Shown: positions 24,671 to 34,006 of the stretch, one piece after another
Layout of the letters: each line of letters begins with the position of its first letter
Position numbering within the stretch: the stretch's first letter is position 1
Assembly (NCBI GenBank): GCA_945947575.1
Contig: CAMEYM010000006.1
Coordinates: 1-64,000, forward strand
Reading direction: 5' to 3'
Origin: Rhizobium sp. Q54
Lineage (GTDB): Bacteria; Pseudomonadota; Alphaproteobacteria; UBA2966; CAIVPW01
DNA: 64,000 bases
Program-made: the position numbers and the translations under genes
The notes under the pieces: generated by a model
Told to the model about the DNA's origin: nothing
Database searches by the model: none
What the model saw: only the letters and a program-made list of their open reading frames with translations

Positions 24671-27495
24671 ATCCGTTGAAGTCGCTGGAGAGCCTTGGCC
24701 AATCGGTGTGGCTCGATTTCATTCGCCGCAAGATCATCGGGCCGGAACTCGACGCGCTCATCAAGGACGACGGCCTGCGCGGGATCACCTCGAACCCGGC
24801 GATCTTCGAGAACGCCATCGGTCATTCCGACGACTACGACGCCCAACTCGATGGCCTGATGCGCCGCAGCGACCTCGGCGCCATGGCGCTCTACGAGGAA
24901 CTCGCCATCCAGGACATCCAGATGGCGGCGGACAAGCTGCGGCCCATCTATGACAAGACCCAGAAGCGCGACGGCTACGTCAGCCTGGAAGTCTCACCGT
25001 ACCTGGCGCGCGACACCGAGGCGTCCGTCGCCGAGGCACGGCGCCTGTGGGCCCGCGTCGATCGCCCCAACCTGATGGTCAAGGTGCCCGGCACCAAGGA
25101 AGGCGTGCCTGCCATCGACACGCTGATCGGCGAGGGCATCAACATCAACGTCACGCTACTTTTCTCCCAGGACGCGTACATCGACGTCGCCAACGCCTAC
25201 ATCAACGGCCTCGAGCGCTACGCCAAGAAGGGCAACGCCGACGTCGGCAAGATCGCCTCGGTGGCGAGCTTCTTCATCAGCCGCATCGACGGTGCGGTGG
25301 ATGCGCAGCTCGATGCGAAGATCAAAGGCGGCGCCAAAGGGATCGAGTCCATCAAGGGCAAGGTCGCGGTCGCGAATGCGCGGCTTGCCTATCAGCGCTA
25401 CAAGGAGCTGTTCTCGTCCGCCCGGTGGAAGGCGCTCGCCGCCAAGGGCGCGCAGACGCAACGCCTGTTGTGGGCATCCACCGGTACCAAGAACCCGGCG
25501 TACAGCGACGTCTACTACGTCGAGACGCTGATCGGCGCCGACACCGTCAACACCATGCCGCCGGCGACGATGGCGGCGTTCCGCGATCACGGCAAGGCCA
25601 AGCTCGCCATCGAGGACGACATCCCGGGTGCCAAGAAGACGATGGCGGATCTCGATGCCGCCGGGGTTTCGATCAAGGCAATCACCGACAAGCTCGTCGT
25701 TGACGCGGTGCAGCTGTTCGCCGACGCGGCGGACAAGCTCTTGGAGGTTGTCGAGGGCAAGCGCCGCGCCATGGAAGGCGAGCGCCAGACCAAACTCACT
25801 GCGGCGCTGCCCGCCGACGTCCAAAAAGCGGTCGATGCCGAACTCGATTCGTGGCGCGCCCAGGGCCGCATCCGCCGCCTGTGGGCAAAGGACGCGACGC
25901 TGTGGACCGGCGGCGATGAGGGCAAGTGGGTGAACTGGCTCGACATCGCCGGCCGCGAGCTCGCCAAGGCCGATCAGTACAAGAAGCTCGCTGAGCTTGC
26001 CGCCAAGTTCGACCATGTCCTGCTCCTCGGCATGGGCGGCTCCAGCCTTGGGCCGGAGGTGTTCGCCGAAACATTCGGCCGCATCGCCGGCAGGCCGCAG
26101 CTACACGTGCTCGACTCGACCGACCCCGCCCAGGTGCGCGCGACCCAAGCCAAGATCGACGTGAAGAAGACTCTCTTCATCGTCGCGTCGAAGTCGGGCA
26201 GCACCCTCGAGCCCAACATCTTCAAGCAATACTTCTACGACCAGGCGGTGAAGGCGCTCGGTCCCAAGGAAGCGCCGAAGCGCTTCGTCGCCGTCACTGA
26301 CCCCGGCTCCAAGGTGCAGAAGATCGCCGAGTCCGAGGGCTTCGCGCAGATCCACCATGGCGATCCGATGATCGGCGGCCGCTACTCCGTCCTGTCCGCA
26401 TTCGGTCTCGTGCCGGCCGCGGCGATGGGCGTGGACGTCGAGCGCTTCCTGCGTGCCGCGTTGCTCACCGTGCGTTCTTCCGGCCCCGATGTGCCGCCCA
26501 AGATCAATCCGGGCGTACAGCTCGGCGCCATCCTCGGCGCCGCTGGCAAGATGGGCCGCGACAAGGTCACCGTGCTGAGCGGCCCGGGCCTCGAGGATTT
26601 CGGTGCGTGGGCGGAGCAGCTCATCGCGGAATCGACGGGCAAGGGCGGCAAGGGACTCATTCCCATCGACGGGGAGACAGTCGGTGCGCCCGCGGTCTAC
26701 GGCAAGGACCGCGTCTTCGTGCACTTGTCGATCACCAATCGGCCCGACCCGCAGGCGGCGAAGCTTGCGGCACTCGAAGCGGCGGGCCATCCGGTGGTGC
26801 GCATCACCATGGCCAACCCGTACCAGCTCGGTCAGGAGTTCTTCCGCTGGGAGCTGGCGACCGCGGTCGCCGGCGCCATCCTTGGCATCCATCCGTTCGA
26901 CCAGCCCGACGTCGAGGCGAGCAAGATCGCGACGCGCGGCCTCACCGATGCCTACGAGAAGTCCGGCAGCCTGCCCGGTGAGACGCCCATCCTGGTGGAC
27001 GGCGGAGTCAAGCTGTTCGCCGACGCGAAGAACGCCGCAGCGCTCGCCCAGGCGGCCAAGGGCAAGACCCTCGACGCATACCTGAAGGCGCACTTCGCGC
27101 GCCTGTCGCCCGGCGACTACGCGGCGCTGCTCGCCTACATCCCGCGCGACGCGAAGACCATCGCCGTGCTGCAAGAGGCGCGCCTTGCCATCCGCGACGC
27201 GCGCCAGGTGGCGACGGTTTCCGAATTCGGCCCGCGCTTCCTGCACTCGACCGGCCAGGCCTACAAGGGCGGGCCCAACAGCGGCGTGTTCCTGCAGATC
27301 ACCTGCGATGACGCCGAGGACTTGGCAGTGCCCGGCCAGACGTACACGTTCGGCACCGTCAAGGCCGCGCAGGCGCGCGGCGACTTCGACGTACTGGCCG
27401 AGCGCGGCCGGCGCGCGCTGCGCGTCCACATCGGCTCGAATTTGACCGCGGAGCTCGACAAGCTCAGCAAAGCCATCCGTCGCGCGGTGGCGTAG
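24667..27495 (+). CDS. tal-pgi: Bifunctional transaldolase/glucose-6-phosphate isomerase
   Basis: A 942-residue fusion. Residues about 1-370 are transaldolase (LWLD-like SVWLDFIRR start, [15 protein letters not shown], and the Schiff-base Lys strand [15 protein letters not shown]). Residues about 390-940 are phosphoglucose isomerase ([35 protein letters not shown]-like [12 protein letters not shown]). The enzyme links fructose-6-phosphate, glucose-6-phosphate and the non-oxidative pentose phosphate pathway. The same fusion followed by gnd, zwf and pgl is known from Acetobacteraceae and several Rhizobiales. The ATG overlaps the YkgJ stop. All three downstream genes are closely spaced, so one operon supplies the oxidative and part of the non-oxidative branch. 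Confidence 0.93.
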   Translation: MNPLKSLESLGQSVWLDFIRRKIIGPELDALIKDDGLRGITSNPAIFENAIGHSDDYDAQLDGLMRRSDLGAMALYEELAIQDIQMAADKLRPIYDKTQKRDGYVSLEVSPYLARDTEASVAEARRLWARVDRPNLMVKVPGTKEGVPAIDTLIGEGININVTLLFSQDAYIDVANAYINGLERYAKKGNADVGKIASVASFFISRIDGAVDAQLDAKIKGGAKGIESIKGKVAVANARLAYQRYKELFSSARWKALAAKGAQTQRLLWASTGTKNPAYSDVYYVETLIGADTVNTMPPATMAAFRDHGKAKLAIEDDIPGAKKTMADLDAAGVSIKAITDKLVVDAVQLFADAADKLLEVVEGKRRAMEGERQTKLTAALPADVQKAVDAELDSWRAQGRIRRLWAKDATLWTGGDEGKWVNWLDIAGRELAKADQYKKLAELAAKFDHVLLLGMGGSSLGPEVFAETFGRIAGRPQLHVLDSTDPAQVRATQAKIDVKKTLFIVASKSGSTLEPNIFKQYFYDQAVKALGPKEAPKRFVAVTDPGSKVQKIAESEGFAQIHHGDPMIGGRYSVLSAFGLVPAAAMGVDVERFLRAALLTVRSSGPDVPPKINPGVQLGAILGAAGKMGRDKVTVLSGPGLEDFGAWAEQLIAESTGKGGKGLIPIDGETVGAPAVYGKDRVFVHLSITNRPDPQAAKLAALEAAGHPVVRITMANPYQLGQEFFRWELATAVAGAILGIHPFDQPDVEASKIATRGLTDAYEKSGSLPGETPILVDGGVKLFADAKNAAALAQAAKGKTLDAYLKAHFARLSPGDYAALLAYIPRDAKTIAVLQEARLAIRDARQVATVSEFGPRFLHSTGQAYKGGPNSGVFLQITCDDAEDLAVPGQTYTFGTVKAAQARGDFDVLAERGRRALRVHIGSNLTAELDKLSKAIRRAVA

Positions 27496-27529
27496 GACAC
27501 CGTTCGCGACTGCACAGGGGGAACGCGCC

Positions 27530-28507
27530 ATGCAAATCGGAATGATCGGTCTCGGCCGCATGGGCGGCAACATCGTGCGGCGATTGGCGACCAAGAACCA
27601 TTCGTGCGTCGTCTACGACCGTGCCCAGGACGCCATCGACGCGCTGGTGAAGGAAGGCAGCAAGCCGGCCAAGTCGCCCGAGGACATGGTCAAGCAGCTG
27701 CCCAAGCCGCGCGTCGTGTGGGTGATGCTCCCCTCCGGCAAGATTACCGACGACACCGTGACGCTGCTCGGCTCCGTCATGGAGAAGGGCGACATCATCA
27801 TCGACGGCGGCAACTCGTTCTGGCAGGACGACATCCGCCGCGCCAAGGCGCTCGCCGCCAAGGGCATCCACTACGTCGATATAGGCACGTCCGGCGGCGT
27901 GTGGGGCAAGGACCGCGGCTACTGCATGATGATCGGCGGCTCCAAGGAAGCGGTGACGCACCTCGATCCGATCCTCGACACGCTGGCGCCCGGCATCGGC
28001 ACCATCGATCGCACGCGCGGCCGCTCCAAGAGCGCCGACAGCCGGGTCGAGCGCGGCTATATGCACTGCGGCCCATCCGGCGCCGGCCACTTCGTCAAGA
28101 TGGTCCACAACGGCATCGAGTACGGCATGATGCAGGCCTACGCCGAGGGCTTCGACATCATGAAGAACGCCGCCTCGGACAAACTGCCCGTCGATCACCG
28201 CATTGACCTCAACGTTGGCGACATCGCCGAGGTTTGGCGGCGCGGCAGCGTCGTCGCGTCATGGCTCCTCGATCTCACCGCCATCGCGCTCGCCGAGGAT
28301 CCCAAGCTCGACAGCTTCACCGGCTCGGTCGAAGACTCCGGCGAAGGCCGCTGGACGGTGCAGGCGGCCATCGACGAGGCGGTGCCCGCCGACGTGCTGA
28401 CCGCGGCGCTGTTCGTGCGCTTCCGCTCGCGCCAGAATCACACCTACGCCGAGAAGCTGCTCTCCGCCATGCGCAAGCAGTTCGGCGGCCACGTCGAGAA
28501 GAAGTAG
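27530..28507 (+). CDS. gnd: 6-phosphogluconate dehydrogenase, decarboxylating, short form
   Basis: A 325-residue enzyme that oxidises 6-phosphogluconate to ribulose-5-phosphate and CO2. It begins with the nucleotide-binding [32 protein letters not shown] and [15 protein letters not shown] follow, and the active-site helix reads [22 protein letters not shown] (Lys and His-Asn present). At about 330 residues it belongs to the short GntZ/YqeC-like class, often NAD-preferring, not the 470-residue NADP class. GGGGGAAC lies seven bases before the ATG. It sits 34 bases after tal-pgi and five bases before zwf. Confidence 0.93.
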   Translation: MQIGMIGLGRMGGNIVRRLATKNHSCVVYDRAQDAIDALVKEGSKPAKSPEDMVKQLPKPRVVWVMLPSGKITDDTVTLLGSVMEKGDIIIDGGNSFWQDDIRRAKALAAKGIHYVDIGTSGGVWGKDRGYCMMIGGSKEAVTHLDPILDTLAPGIGTIDRTRGRSKSADSRVERGYMHCGPSGAGHFVKMVHNGIEYGMMQAYAEGFDIMKNAASDKLPVDHRIDLNVGDIAEVWRRGSVVASWLLDLTAIALAEDPKLDSFTGSVEDSGEGRWTVQAAIDEAVPADVLTAALFVRFRSRQNHTYAEKLLSAMRKQFGGHVEKK

Positions 28508-28512
28508 CCGCC

Positions 28513-30117
28513 ATGAACGATTCCGCCATGCGCGGCGCTCGCGAAAGCGACCTCGCCAACGCCGACGCCAAGCCGCCGGCGGCGCCGCCGTGTGCGGTGG
28601 TGATCTTCGGGGCCGGCGGCGACCTCACCAAGCGGCTGCTGGTGCCGGCGCTCTACAACCTCGCGCGCGTCGGCATCCTGCCGCCCAAGTTCCGCCTGAT
28701 CGGCGTCGATCATCGCGAGCGCACGATCGAGGACTTCCGCGCCGGCCTGCGCGAGTCGGTGCAGCAGTTCGCCAAGACGCGGGGCGCCGAGGCCGGCGAG
28801 TTCGACGCCGCCGCCTGGGCGCGCGTCGAGAACGCGGTCGACTACGTCCAGGCGGACTTCAACGATCCGGCCGGCTACAAGCGCCTCAGCGACCACATGT
28901 CCACGGTGGATCGCGACCACGGCACCCTCGGCAACATCGTGTTCTACCTGGCGGTGGCGTCGCGCTTCTTCGGGCCCATCACCCTGGCGCTGGCGGCGGC
29001 CGGTCTCATGCAAGAGGAGCGCGACGGCACGCCCTGGCGGCGCATCATCATCGAGAAGCCGTTTGGCACCGACTACGCCTCGGCGCGCGCGCTCAACGAA
29101 CAGATCCTCGGCGCATTGCGCGAGCGGCAGGTCTACCGCATCGATCACTATCTCGGCAAAGAGACCGTCCAGAACATGATGGTGCTGCGCTTTGCCAACG
29201 GCATCTTCGAGCCGTTGTGGAATCGCAACCACATCGACCACGTCCAGATCACAGTGGCCGAGACCGTCGGCGTCGAGCAACGCGGCGGCTACTACGACAA
29301 GTCGGGCGCGCTCAAGGACATGGTGCCCAACCACCTGTTCCAGCTGCTCTCGCTCACCGCGATGGAGCCGCCCAACGATTTCTCGGCGGACTCGGTGCGC
29401 ACCGAGAAGGTCAAGGTGCTCGACGCGTTACGCTTCTCCGATCCGAAGAAGCCCGGCGAAAGCGCGGTACGCGGCCAGTACATCGCCGGCTCGGTGCAGG
29501 GCAAGCCGTACAAGACCTATCGCGACGAGGTGGACGTCGAGAAGGGCTCGATGACCGAGACCTACGTCGCGATGAAGATGACGATCGATAACTGGCGCTG
29601 GCACGGCATGCCGTTCTACCTGCGCACCGGCAAGGCGATGACCAAGCGCCTCTCCGAGATCTCGATCCAGTTCAAGCACCCGCCCCAGGTCATGTTCCGC
29701 GATACCGACATCGATCGCATGATCGGCAATCGCCTGGTGATCCACGTGCAGCCCGACGAGGGCGTTTCGCTGCGCTTCGGCGCCAAGGTTCCGGGCCCCG
29801 CGTTGAAGCTCGGCCGGGTGTGGATGAACTTCCACTACTTCGACTACTTCGACGCCGCGCCCAGCACCGGCTACGAAACGCTCATCTACGACTGCATGAT
29901 GGGCGACGCGACTCGCTTCCAGCGCGCCGACTCGGTGGAATCCGGCTGGCGCGCGGTCGAGCCGCTGCTGCAGGCCTGGCAGCTCGATCCCTACCGCAAC
30001 TTCCAGAACTACGCGGCCGGCACTGCCGGCCCGCAGATCGCCGACGAGATGCTTGCCCGGGACGGCCGCGCCTGGAACCGTATGACCTGGAAGCCGACGG
30101 ACGAGAAACGGTCCTGA
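28513..30117 (+). CDS. zwf: Glucose-6-phosphate 1-dehydrogenase
   Basis: A 534-residue enzyme producing 6-phosphogluconolactone and NAD(P)H, the entry step of the oxidative pentose phosphate and Entner-Doudoroff routes. The coenzyme motif GAGGDLTKRLLVPALYNL is at about residues 35-52 and the active-site signature RIDHYLGKE at about 210-218. The ATG at 28513 is five bases after the gnd stop. The N-terminus has a 28-residue Ala-rich extension before the Rossmann fold, slightly longer than usual. The stop codon overlaps the putative CTG start of pgl. Confidence 0.95.
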   Translation: MNDSAMRGARESDLANADAKPPAAPPCAVVIFGAGGDLTKRLLVPALYNLARVGILPPKFRLIGVDHRERTIEDFRAGLRESVQQFAKTRGAEAGEFDAAAWARVENAVDYVQADFNDPAGYKRLSDHMSTVDRDHGTLGNIVFYLAVASRFFGPITLALAAAGLMQEERDGTPWRRIIIEKPFGTDYASARALNEQILGALRERQVYRIDHYLGKETVQNMMVLRFANGIFEPLWNRNHIDHVQITVAETVGVEQRGGYYDKSGALKDMVPNHLFQLLSLTAMEPPNDFSADSVRTEKVKVLDALRFSDPKKPGESAVRGQYIAGSVQGKPYKTYRDEVDVEKGSMTETYVAMKMTIDNWRWHGMPFYLRTGKAMTKRLSEISIQFKHPPQVMFRDTDIDRMIGNRLVIHVQPDEGVSLRFGAKVPGPALKLGRVWMNFHYFDYFDAAPSTGYETLIYDCMMGDATRFQRADSVESGWRAVEPLLQAWQLDPYRNFQNYAAGTAGPQIADEMLARDGRAWNRMTWKPTDEKRS

Positions 30118-30836
30118 GCGAAGTTCAAACCGAGATCGCCACCGACGCGGAGGACTTGGCGCACCGCGCAGCGGTGTTCGTCTGTTCGGTGATTGCCGCC
30201 GTCGGCGATCACGAGCCGCGCATTTGCCTTGCCGGCGGCTCGACGCCCAAGCGGCTCTACGAGCTGCTGTCGGCCTCTCCGCTCGTCTTCGATGTGCCCT
30301 GGCACAAGGTGCACTGGTTCTTCGGCGACGAGCGCTTCGTGCCGCACAGCCACGAGAACTCGAACGCCCGCATGGTAACCGAGGCAATGTTCGCCAAGGT
30401 GCCGATCGGCGCCTCCCACCAGCACCTCGTGCCGACCAACGCGAGCACGCCGGAGAAGGCCGCCGCGGCCTACGAGGCGGAACTGCAGAAGATCTACGGT
30501 GCCAAGGAGCTCGATCCGAAGCGCCCGTTGTTCGACCTGACGCTGCTCGGCATCGGTGACGACGGCCACACCGCGTCGCTCTTCCCGGGCACCGCCGCGC
30601 TGAAGGAGTCCAAGCGCTGGACCGCGTCGGTCATCGGCGCCAAGCCGGAACCGCGCATCACGCTCACCTATCCCGCCCTGAATTCGTCGCGTCACGTGGC
30701 GATCCTGGCGGCGGGCGCGGGCAAGGCAGCGGTGGTGAAGCGCATTCAGAAGGGCGATCCGCTCCCGGCGACCGGCATCAAGCCGTCGGGCCAGCTGCAC
30801 TGGTTCCTCGACAAGGCAGCCGCCGGCGTCTCCTAG
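30114..30836 (+). CDS. pgl: 6-phosphogluconolactonase, probable CTG start
   Basis: A 240-residue enzyme hydrolysing 6-phosphogluconolactone, of the SOL/DevB type: ICLAGGSTPKRLYELL, VHWFFGDERFVPHSHENSN and LTLLGIGDDGHTASLFPG are all present. No ATG, GTG or TTG stands in frame near the expected N-terminus. The CTG at 30114 overlaps the zwf stop as CTGA, in the manner of common ATGA overlaps, and yields (M)SEVQTEIATDAEDLAHRA, a normal family start. The next in-frame TTG (at about 30156) would remove part of the first helix. The stop codon overlaps that of the convergent glgA fragment. Confidence 0.88.
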   Translation: MSEVQTEIATDAEDLAHRAAVFVCSVIAAVGDHEPRICLAGGSTPKRLYELLSASPLVFDVPWHKVHWFFGDERFVPHSHENSNARMVTEAMFAKVPIGASHQHLVPTNASTPEKAAAAYEAELQKIYGAKELDPKRPLFDLTLLGIGDDGHTASLFPGTAALKESKRWTASVIGAKPEPRITLTYPALNSSRHVAILAAGAGKAAVVKRIQKGDPLPATGIKPSGQLHWFLDKAAAGVS

Positions 30837-31074
30837 CGCGCGCCCGGCGCCAGGCTCCGGTACAGCTCGACGTACCTCTTCGCCGAGCGCTCCCATCCGA
30901 AGTCGGCAGCCATGGCGCGGCGGCGCAGGCCGTCCCACACCGCGGGTTGCCCGTACAGCTCGAAGGTGCGCGCCAAGGCACTGCGCAGCGCGTCCGCGGT
31001 GGTCGGCGCGAACTGAATGCCGGTCGCGACGCTGTCATTGAGCGCCGCTTCATTGGCGTCGATGGAGGCCGCTC
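30833..31074 (-). pseudogene. glgA: Glycogen synthase (GlgA), C-terminal fragment
   Basis: Minus-strand translation gives about 76 residues matching the last helices of bacterial GlgA: SIDANEAALNDSVATGIQF, then TADALRSALARTFELYG and ERSAKRYVELYRSLAPGAR with a TAG stop. The remaining ~400 N-terminal residues are absent: upstream the frame soon meets a TGA, and another gene begins ending at 31075. The stop codon overlaps the pgl stop, as expected of a once intact convergent neighbour. It cannot make a working synthase. Confidence 0.85.
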
Positions 31075-31206
31075 TCAGGGAGCGTGCGGATCAAAGGTTG
31101 CCCCGTCGTCCGCTGCCGGCCCCATCGGCCAATACATGACGGCCGCGGCGCCGCCCGCGACGAGCAGCACCGCCAGCACAACCCAGAAGATGGTCTTCGA
31201 TTGCAT
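31075..31206 (-). CDS. Small single-span membrane protein
   Basis: A 43-residue protein with GGAGGGGACC directly before the ATG. One membrane helix (TIFWVVLAVLLVAGGAAAVMYW, residues 5-26) is followed by a short tail ending GATFDPHAP. It abuts the glgA scrap and lies 18 bases after the stop of the COG4315-like gene, so it is the last cistron of a three-gene minus-strand operon. Family unknown. Confidence 0.65.
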   Translation of the reverse strand: MQSKTIFWVVLAVLLVAGGAAAVMYWPMGPAADDGATFDPHAP

Positions 31207-31224
31207 GGTCCCCTCCGTGACTTG

Positions 31225-31647
31225 CTACATCTCGTGCCCGGGCACCTCGACCACGAACCACGCGTCATCGACGCCTTGTCCGTTGGCCTGCCCCGGTGCG
31301 GTGTCCTTGCTGCTGCGATAGAGCGGCTTGCCCTCGTACGCCCACTGTAGCTGCCCGTCCTCGCGGGCGAAGATCGAGAACGACTCGAAGCCGCGGTCGC
31401 CGGTGCCGGCGAGCATCGGTGGCCATTGCTCGGCACACGCGCCGGTGCAGGTCACCTTCTCGATCGGATCCTTGGCGTAAAAGTAGAGAATAAGCCCGTC
31501 CGGCGTCGCTAATCCCATCTTGCCGTTGAGCACCAGGAACAGCCGGAACGCACCGACGTTGCCGTCGGCCATCAGCTCGACCGCGGCATGCGCCGGCGCC
31601 GTGAGCAGGGTGGCTGCGGCGAGCGCTGCGACGATCCGGAACTTCAC
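31225..31647 (-). CDS. COG4315-type secreted protein with Yx(F/W/Y)xxD motif
   Basis: A 140-residue protein starting at GTG eight bases after GGAGGG. A signal peptide (KFRIVAALAAATLLTAPAHA) is followed by one COG4315-like repeat pair: LFLVLNGKMGLATPDGLILYFYAKD (contains YFYAKD), CTGACAEQWPPMLA, and a second unit FAREDGQLQWAYEGKPLYRSSKD. The cysteines C-x3-C and the W-x-YEGKPLY motif are family hallmarks. These proteins are exported and their function is not established. A paralogue is at 32269 on the other strand, with only 44 bases between their ATG-side neighbours' gene borders and DUF3147 in between. Confidence 0.78.
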   Translation of the reverse strand: MKFRIVAALAAATLLTAPAHAAVELMADGNVGAFRLFLVLNGKMGLATPDGLILYFYAKDPIEKVTCTGACAEQWPPMLAGTGDRGFESFSIFAREDGQLQWAYEGKPLYRSSKDTAPGQANGQGVDDAWFVVEVPGHEM

Positions 31648-31697
31648 GGGACGGCCCTCCAAGCCTAAGCGACGCGACTGTGCTGTTTCCAATTGCG

Positions 31698-32099
31698 CTA
31701 GATCGTGACCCCAAGGCGGGGAAGGATCATCAGGGCCGCGAAGTACAACGCGATTGTTGACGCGATGCCAGTGAGCATGGCCCCCCAGAACGGCACGCCC
31801 GCGCGCAGCAGGTACGCCACCAGCAGGAACGGCGGCAAGGTTGGCAGCACCAGCCAGAAGGTTGAGTGGACGTGGGCGGCAACCCGCGCCGGGTCGCCAG
31901 TGTCCCGCCATAGCCAGATCATCGTGAGGATGGACACCAGGGGGAGCGAGACGACCAGCGCCCCGAGCGCCGGGCTGCGACGCGCGACCTCGGACGCGAT
32001 TGCGACGACGAACCCGGAGATCGCCGCCTTCACAGCCAGATAGAATTGCGTTCCTCTTGGCTTCGGCGCCTCGATCTTCACCAGCGGCGGCTGGTGCAT
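31698..32099 (-). CDS. DUF3147-family inner-membrane protein
   Basis: A 133-residue protein with four predicted membrane helices. The family pattern is clear: VKAAISGFVVAIASEVARRSPALGALVVSLPLVSILTMIWLWRDTGD, then HSTFWLVLPTLPPFLLVAYLLRAGVPFW and a final helix ending ILPRLGV. Function unknown; members are often near transport or envelope genes. ATG at 32099 chosen because the 25-residue hydrophilic start matches family length. It is the first cistron of the minus-strand operon. Confidence 0.8.
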   Translation of the reverse strand: MHQPPLVKIEAPKPRGTQFYLAVKAAISGFVVAIASEVARRSPALGALVVSLPLVSILTMIWLWRDTGDPARVAAHVHSTFWLVLPTLPPFLLVAYLLRAGVPFWGAMLTGIASTIALYFAALMILPRLGVTI

Positions 32100-32268
32100 G
32101 GCGACGGACCTAGGCGAGGATAGGGGCGCCGCGATCAAGTCGCCAGAGCGCGGGATTCCTGCGCGGGAAGGTTGCGGCGCTTCGTTGACAGGTCCCGCCG
32201 CGCACCCATACTTGGTGGTGAGCGCTGCCGCCTCGGAGCGGCGGCAACGGACAACGAGGTCGAATTCC

Positions 32269-32688
32269 ATGCTGAGGTCTGTCACGACTGCCGCGTTCGT
32301 CGCGGCGATGGGCGCCGCATCGGCGGCGCTGGCGATGAACCACCTGATGCCCGATGACTTCGTTGGCAAGTTCAAGGTCATGGGCAGCGCCGAGGCGCCG
32401 TTTCTTGCCAGCGAGAAAGGCATGACGCTGTACACGTTCGAGAAGGACGTCGGCGGCAAGCCGGCTTGCACCGCCGCGTGCGCCGAGCAGTTCCCGCCGG
32501 TGCTGGTCGTCGAAGGCGACATGGCGGTGATGCCGTTCTCGTTCGTGACCCGCGAGGACGGCAAGCGCCAGTGGGCGATCGAAGATCATCCGCTCTACCT
32601 CAATGCCAAGGACGCCGCACCCGGCGACACCAATGGCAAAGACGTCGAGGGCTGGAAACTGGTGGCGGTCGCCGCCCACGAGATGTGA
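32269..32688 (+). CDS. COG4315-type secreted protein, paralogue
   Basis: A 139-residue protein with signal peptide (LRSVTTAAFVAAMGAASAALA) and the same repeat layout as 31225: LASEKGMTLYTFEKD, then ACTAACAEQFPPVLV and VTREDGKRQWAIEDHPLYLNAKD, ending VAAHEM as the paralogue ends PGHEM. The Y-x-F-x-x-D motif is YTFEKD. It probably arose by duplication with inversion. The upstream site GAGG lies ten bases before the ATG. It sits just ahead of the copper-related operon, which starts 27 bases later. Confidence 0.8.
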   Translation: MLRSVTTAAFVAAMGAASAALAMNHLMPDDFVGKFKVMGSAEAPFLASEKGMTLYTFEKDVGGKPACTAACAEQFPPVLVVEGDMAVMPFSFVTREDGKRQWAIEDHPLYLNAKDAAPGDTNGKDVEGWKLVAVAAHEM

Positions 32689-32714
32689 CGCCATTGCGCC
32701 GAGACCTCGGCGCA

Positions 32715-32957
32715 ATGTCGCCGCACGCGGGCCACGCCTCGCGTGAAACGCTGCGCTGCTGCATCGTCTTCCTCGCGCTGCTGACCGGATGCGCGTCACC
32801 GGCGCTGGACCGCGGCGCGGGCCCGACGGCGCGCGCCGCGGACGCCGCCGCGCCGGTGCCGGTGCTCGCCTATCAGCCGCTCGTCACCACCGACTTTGCG
32901 CCCGTCGGTCCGCTCGACTGGACGGAACGCAACCAAGCCGTCGCGCCCCCGCCATGA
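32715..32957 (+). CDS. Small lipoprotein at the head of the copper operon
   Basis: An 80-residue protein with an export segment ending in a lipobox (LALLTGC, Cys26). A short disordered linker follows, then a conserved-looking tail YQPLVTTDFAPVGPLDW and TERNQAVAPPP. Small lipoproteins with a similar P-x-x-W-x-x-x-N-x-x-V-x-P tail precede TolC-like and multicopper-oxidase genes in related clusters, from memory of the family. Its stop overlaps the next ATG (ATGATG), so the genes are co-translated. Confidence 0.65.
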   Translation: MSPHAGHASRETLRCCIVFLALLTGCASPALDRGAGPTARAADAAAPVPVLAYQPLVTTDFAPVGPLDWTERNQAVAPPP

Positions 32958-34006
32958 TGCGCGCGCCGTTGTTTGCGGCGGTGCTTGGACTCGCTGCCTG
33001 CGCGCAGGTCGCGGCGCCCGTCGATGCCGTCTCGGTCGCGGCGCGCGTGGCCGACATGATCGGCGTCGCCACCACCGTCATTGCGACCGAAGCTGAAGCG
33101 GACGCGGTGCGCGAGCGTGTGAGGGCGGCGCTCGTGCGGCCGCTCACCGCAGAAACCGCGGTCCAAGTCGCCGTGCTCAACAACCGCACCCTGCAGGCGG
33201 AGTTCCTTGCCGCCGCGGAAGAATTCGCGGCGATGGAAGCGGCGGTCGCGCTCGTCGCCGCGACACGCCGGGCGTACTTCGAGGCGGTGGCCGCGCAGCA
33301 GGTCGCCGGCTACCTGGAGCAAGCGCTTGCATCCGCCGAAGCGACCGCGGAGCTCACCCGGCGACTCGCCCAGGCCGGCGGCGCCAACCGCCTCGATCAG
33401 GTGCGGGCAGCGGAGCTCTATGTAGAAGTAGCGAACGATCTGCGCCGTGGCCGCCGCGAGGCGACGCTGGCGCGCGAAGCGCTGACGCGCGCGCTTGGGC
33501 TGTGGGGCGCGGACGCCGCCTATGCGCTGCCCGCGACGCTGCCGGCTCTGCCGGCGGCACTCTCGGTGCCCGCCGGCGCCGAGGCCGAGGCCATCCGCCG
33601 GCGCGTAGACCTCGCCGCCGCGCGTCACGCCGTCGAGCACGAGGGTGCCGCCGCGGCCCATCGTCTCGAGGCGCTCGCCATCGACGTGCGCTCCGAGGTG
33701 CGCGCGGCGTACGCCACCTTGCAGTCGTCCTACGAGATTGCCCGCGCCTACCGCGACGAAGTCGTACCTCTGCGGCGCGCCATCGATGACGAGATCGTCT
33801 ACCGCTACAACGGCATGCTGGTGGACGTATTCACCGTGCTGTCCACGGTGCGCGCCAGCCTCGCCGCCAATGTCGCGGCGATCGAGGCCCTGCGAGATTT
33901 CCATCTCGCCGAGGCGGAGTTCCGGGCCGCTCTGATCGGCGGCGGCGTGGTCCGTTCCGGTGCTACCGTGGTGCCCCATGCCGAGGAGCAGGCCGGTGGA
34001 CACTAA
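32954..34006 (+). CDS. TolC-like lipoprotein lacking both beta-barrel segments
   Basis: A 350-residue lipoprotein (lipobox LGLAAC) with the helical part of TolC-family outer-membrane efflux proteins: TAETAVQVAVLNNRTLQAEF, RRAYFEAVAAQQ, and RSEVRAAYATLQSSYEIARAYRDE followed by IVYRYNGMLVDVF and IEALRDFHLAEAEF. Canonical members are about 430-480 residues. The stretches missing here are the two places where the transmembrane hairpins normally lie, after NNRTLQA (residue ~82) and after RRRVDLAAARHA (~225). The reading frame is intact, so this looks like two in-frame losses in a maintained gene. It could not form the usual pore. Starts at ATG 32954 or 32957. Confidence 0.75.
   Translation: MMRAPLFAAVLGLAACAQVAAPVDAVSVAARVADMIGVATTVIATEAEADAVRERVRAALVRPLTAETAVQVAVLNNRTLQAEFLAAAEEFAAMEAAVALVAATRRAYFEAVAAQQVAGYLEQALASAEATAELTRRLAQAGGANRLDQVRAAELYVEVANDLRRGRREATLAREALTRALGLWGADAAYALPATLPALPAALSVPAGAEAEAIRRRVDLAAARHAVEHEGAAAAHRLEALAIDVRSEVRAAYATLQSSYEIARAYRDEVVPLRRAIDDEIVYRYNGMLVDVFTVLSTVRASLAANVAAIEALRDFHLAEAEFRAALIGGGVVRSGATVVPHAEEQAGGH

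Noticed and set aside
24667..27495. Two separate genes tal and pgi joined by a sequencing error
   Set aside because: The frame is continuous over 942 codons, and this fusion is known as a natural protein in related bacteria.
30947..31321. 124-residue plus-strand frame between pgl and the copper island
   Set aside because: The minus strand here encodes the GlgA tail and a small membrane protein with a strong ribosome site, which explain the sequence better.
31698..32564. Full 288-residue minus-strand frame as the DUF3147 protein
   Set aside because: The N-terminal 155 residues are opposite the COG4315 paralogue and lack family similarity; the start at 32099 gives the usual length.
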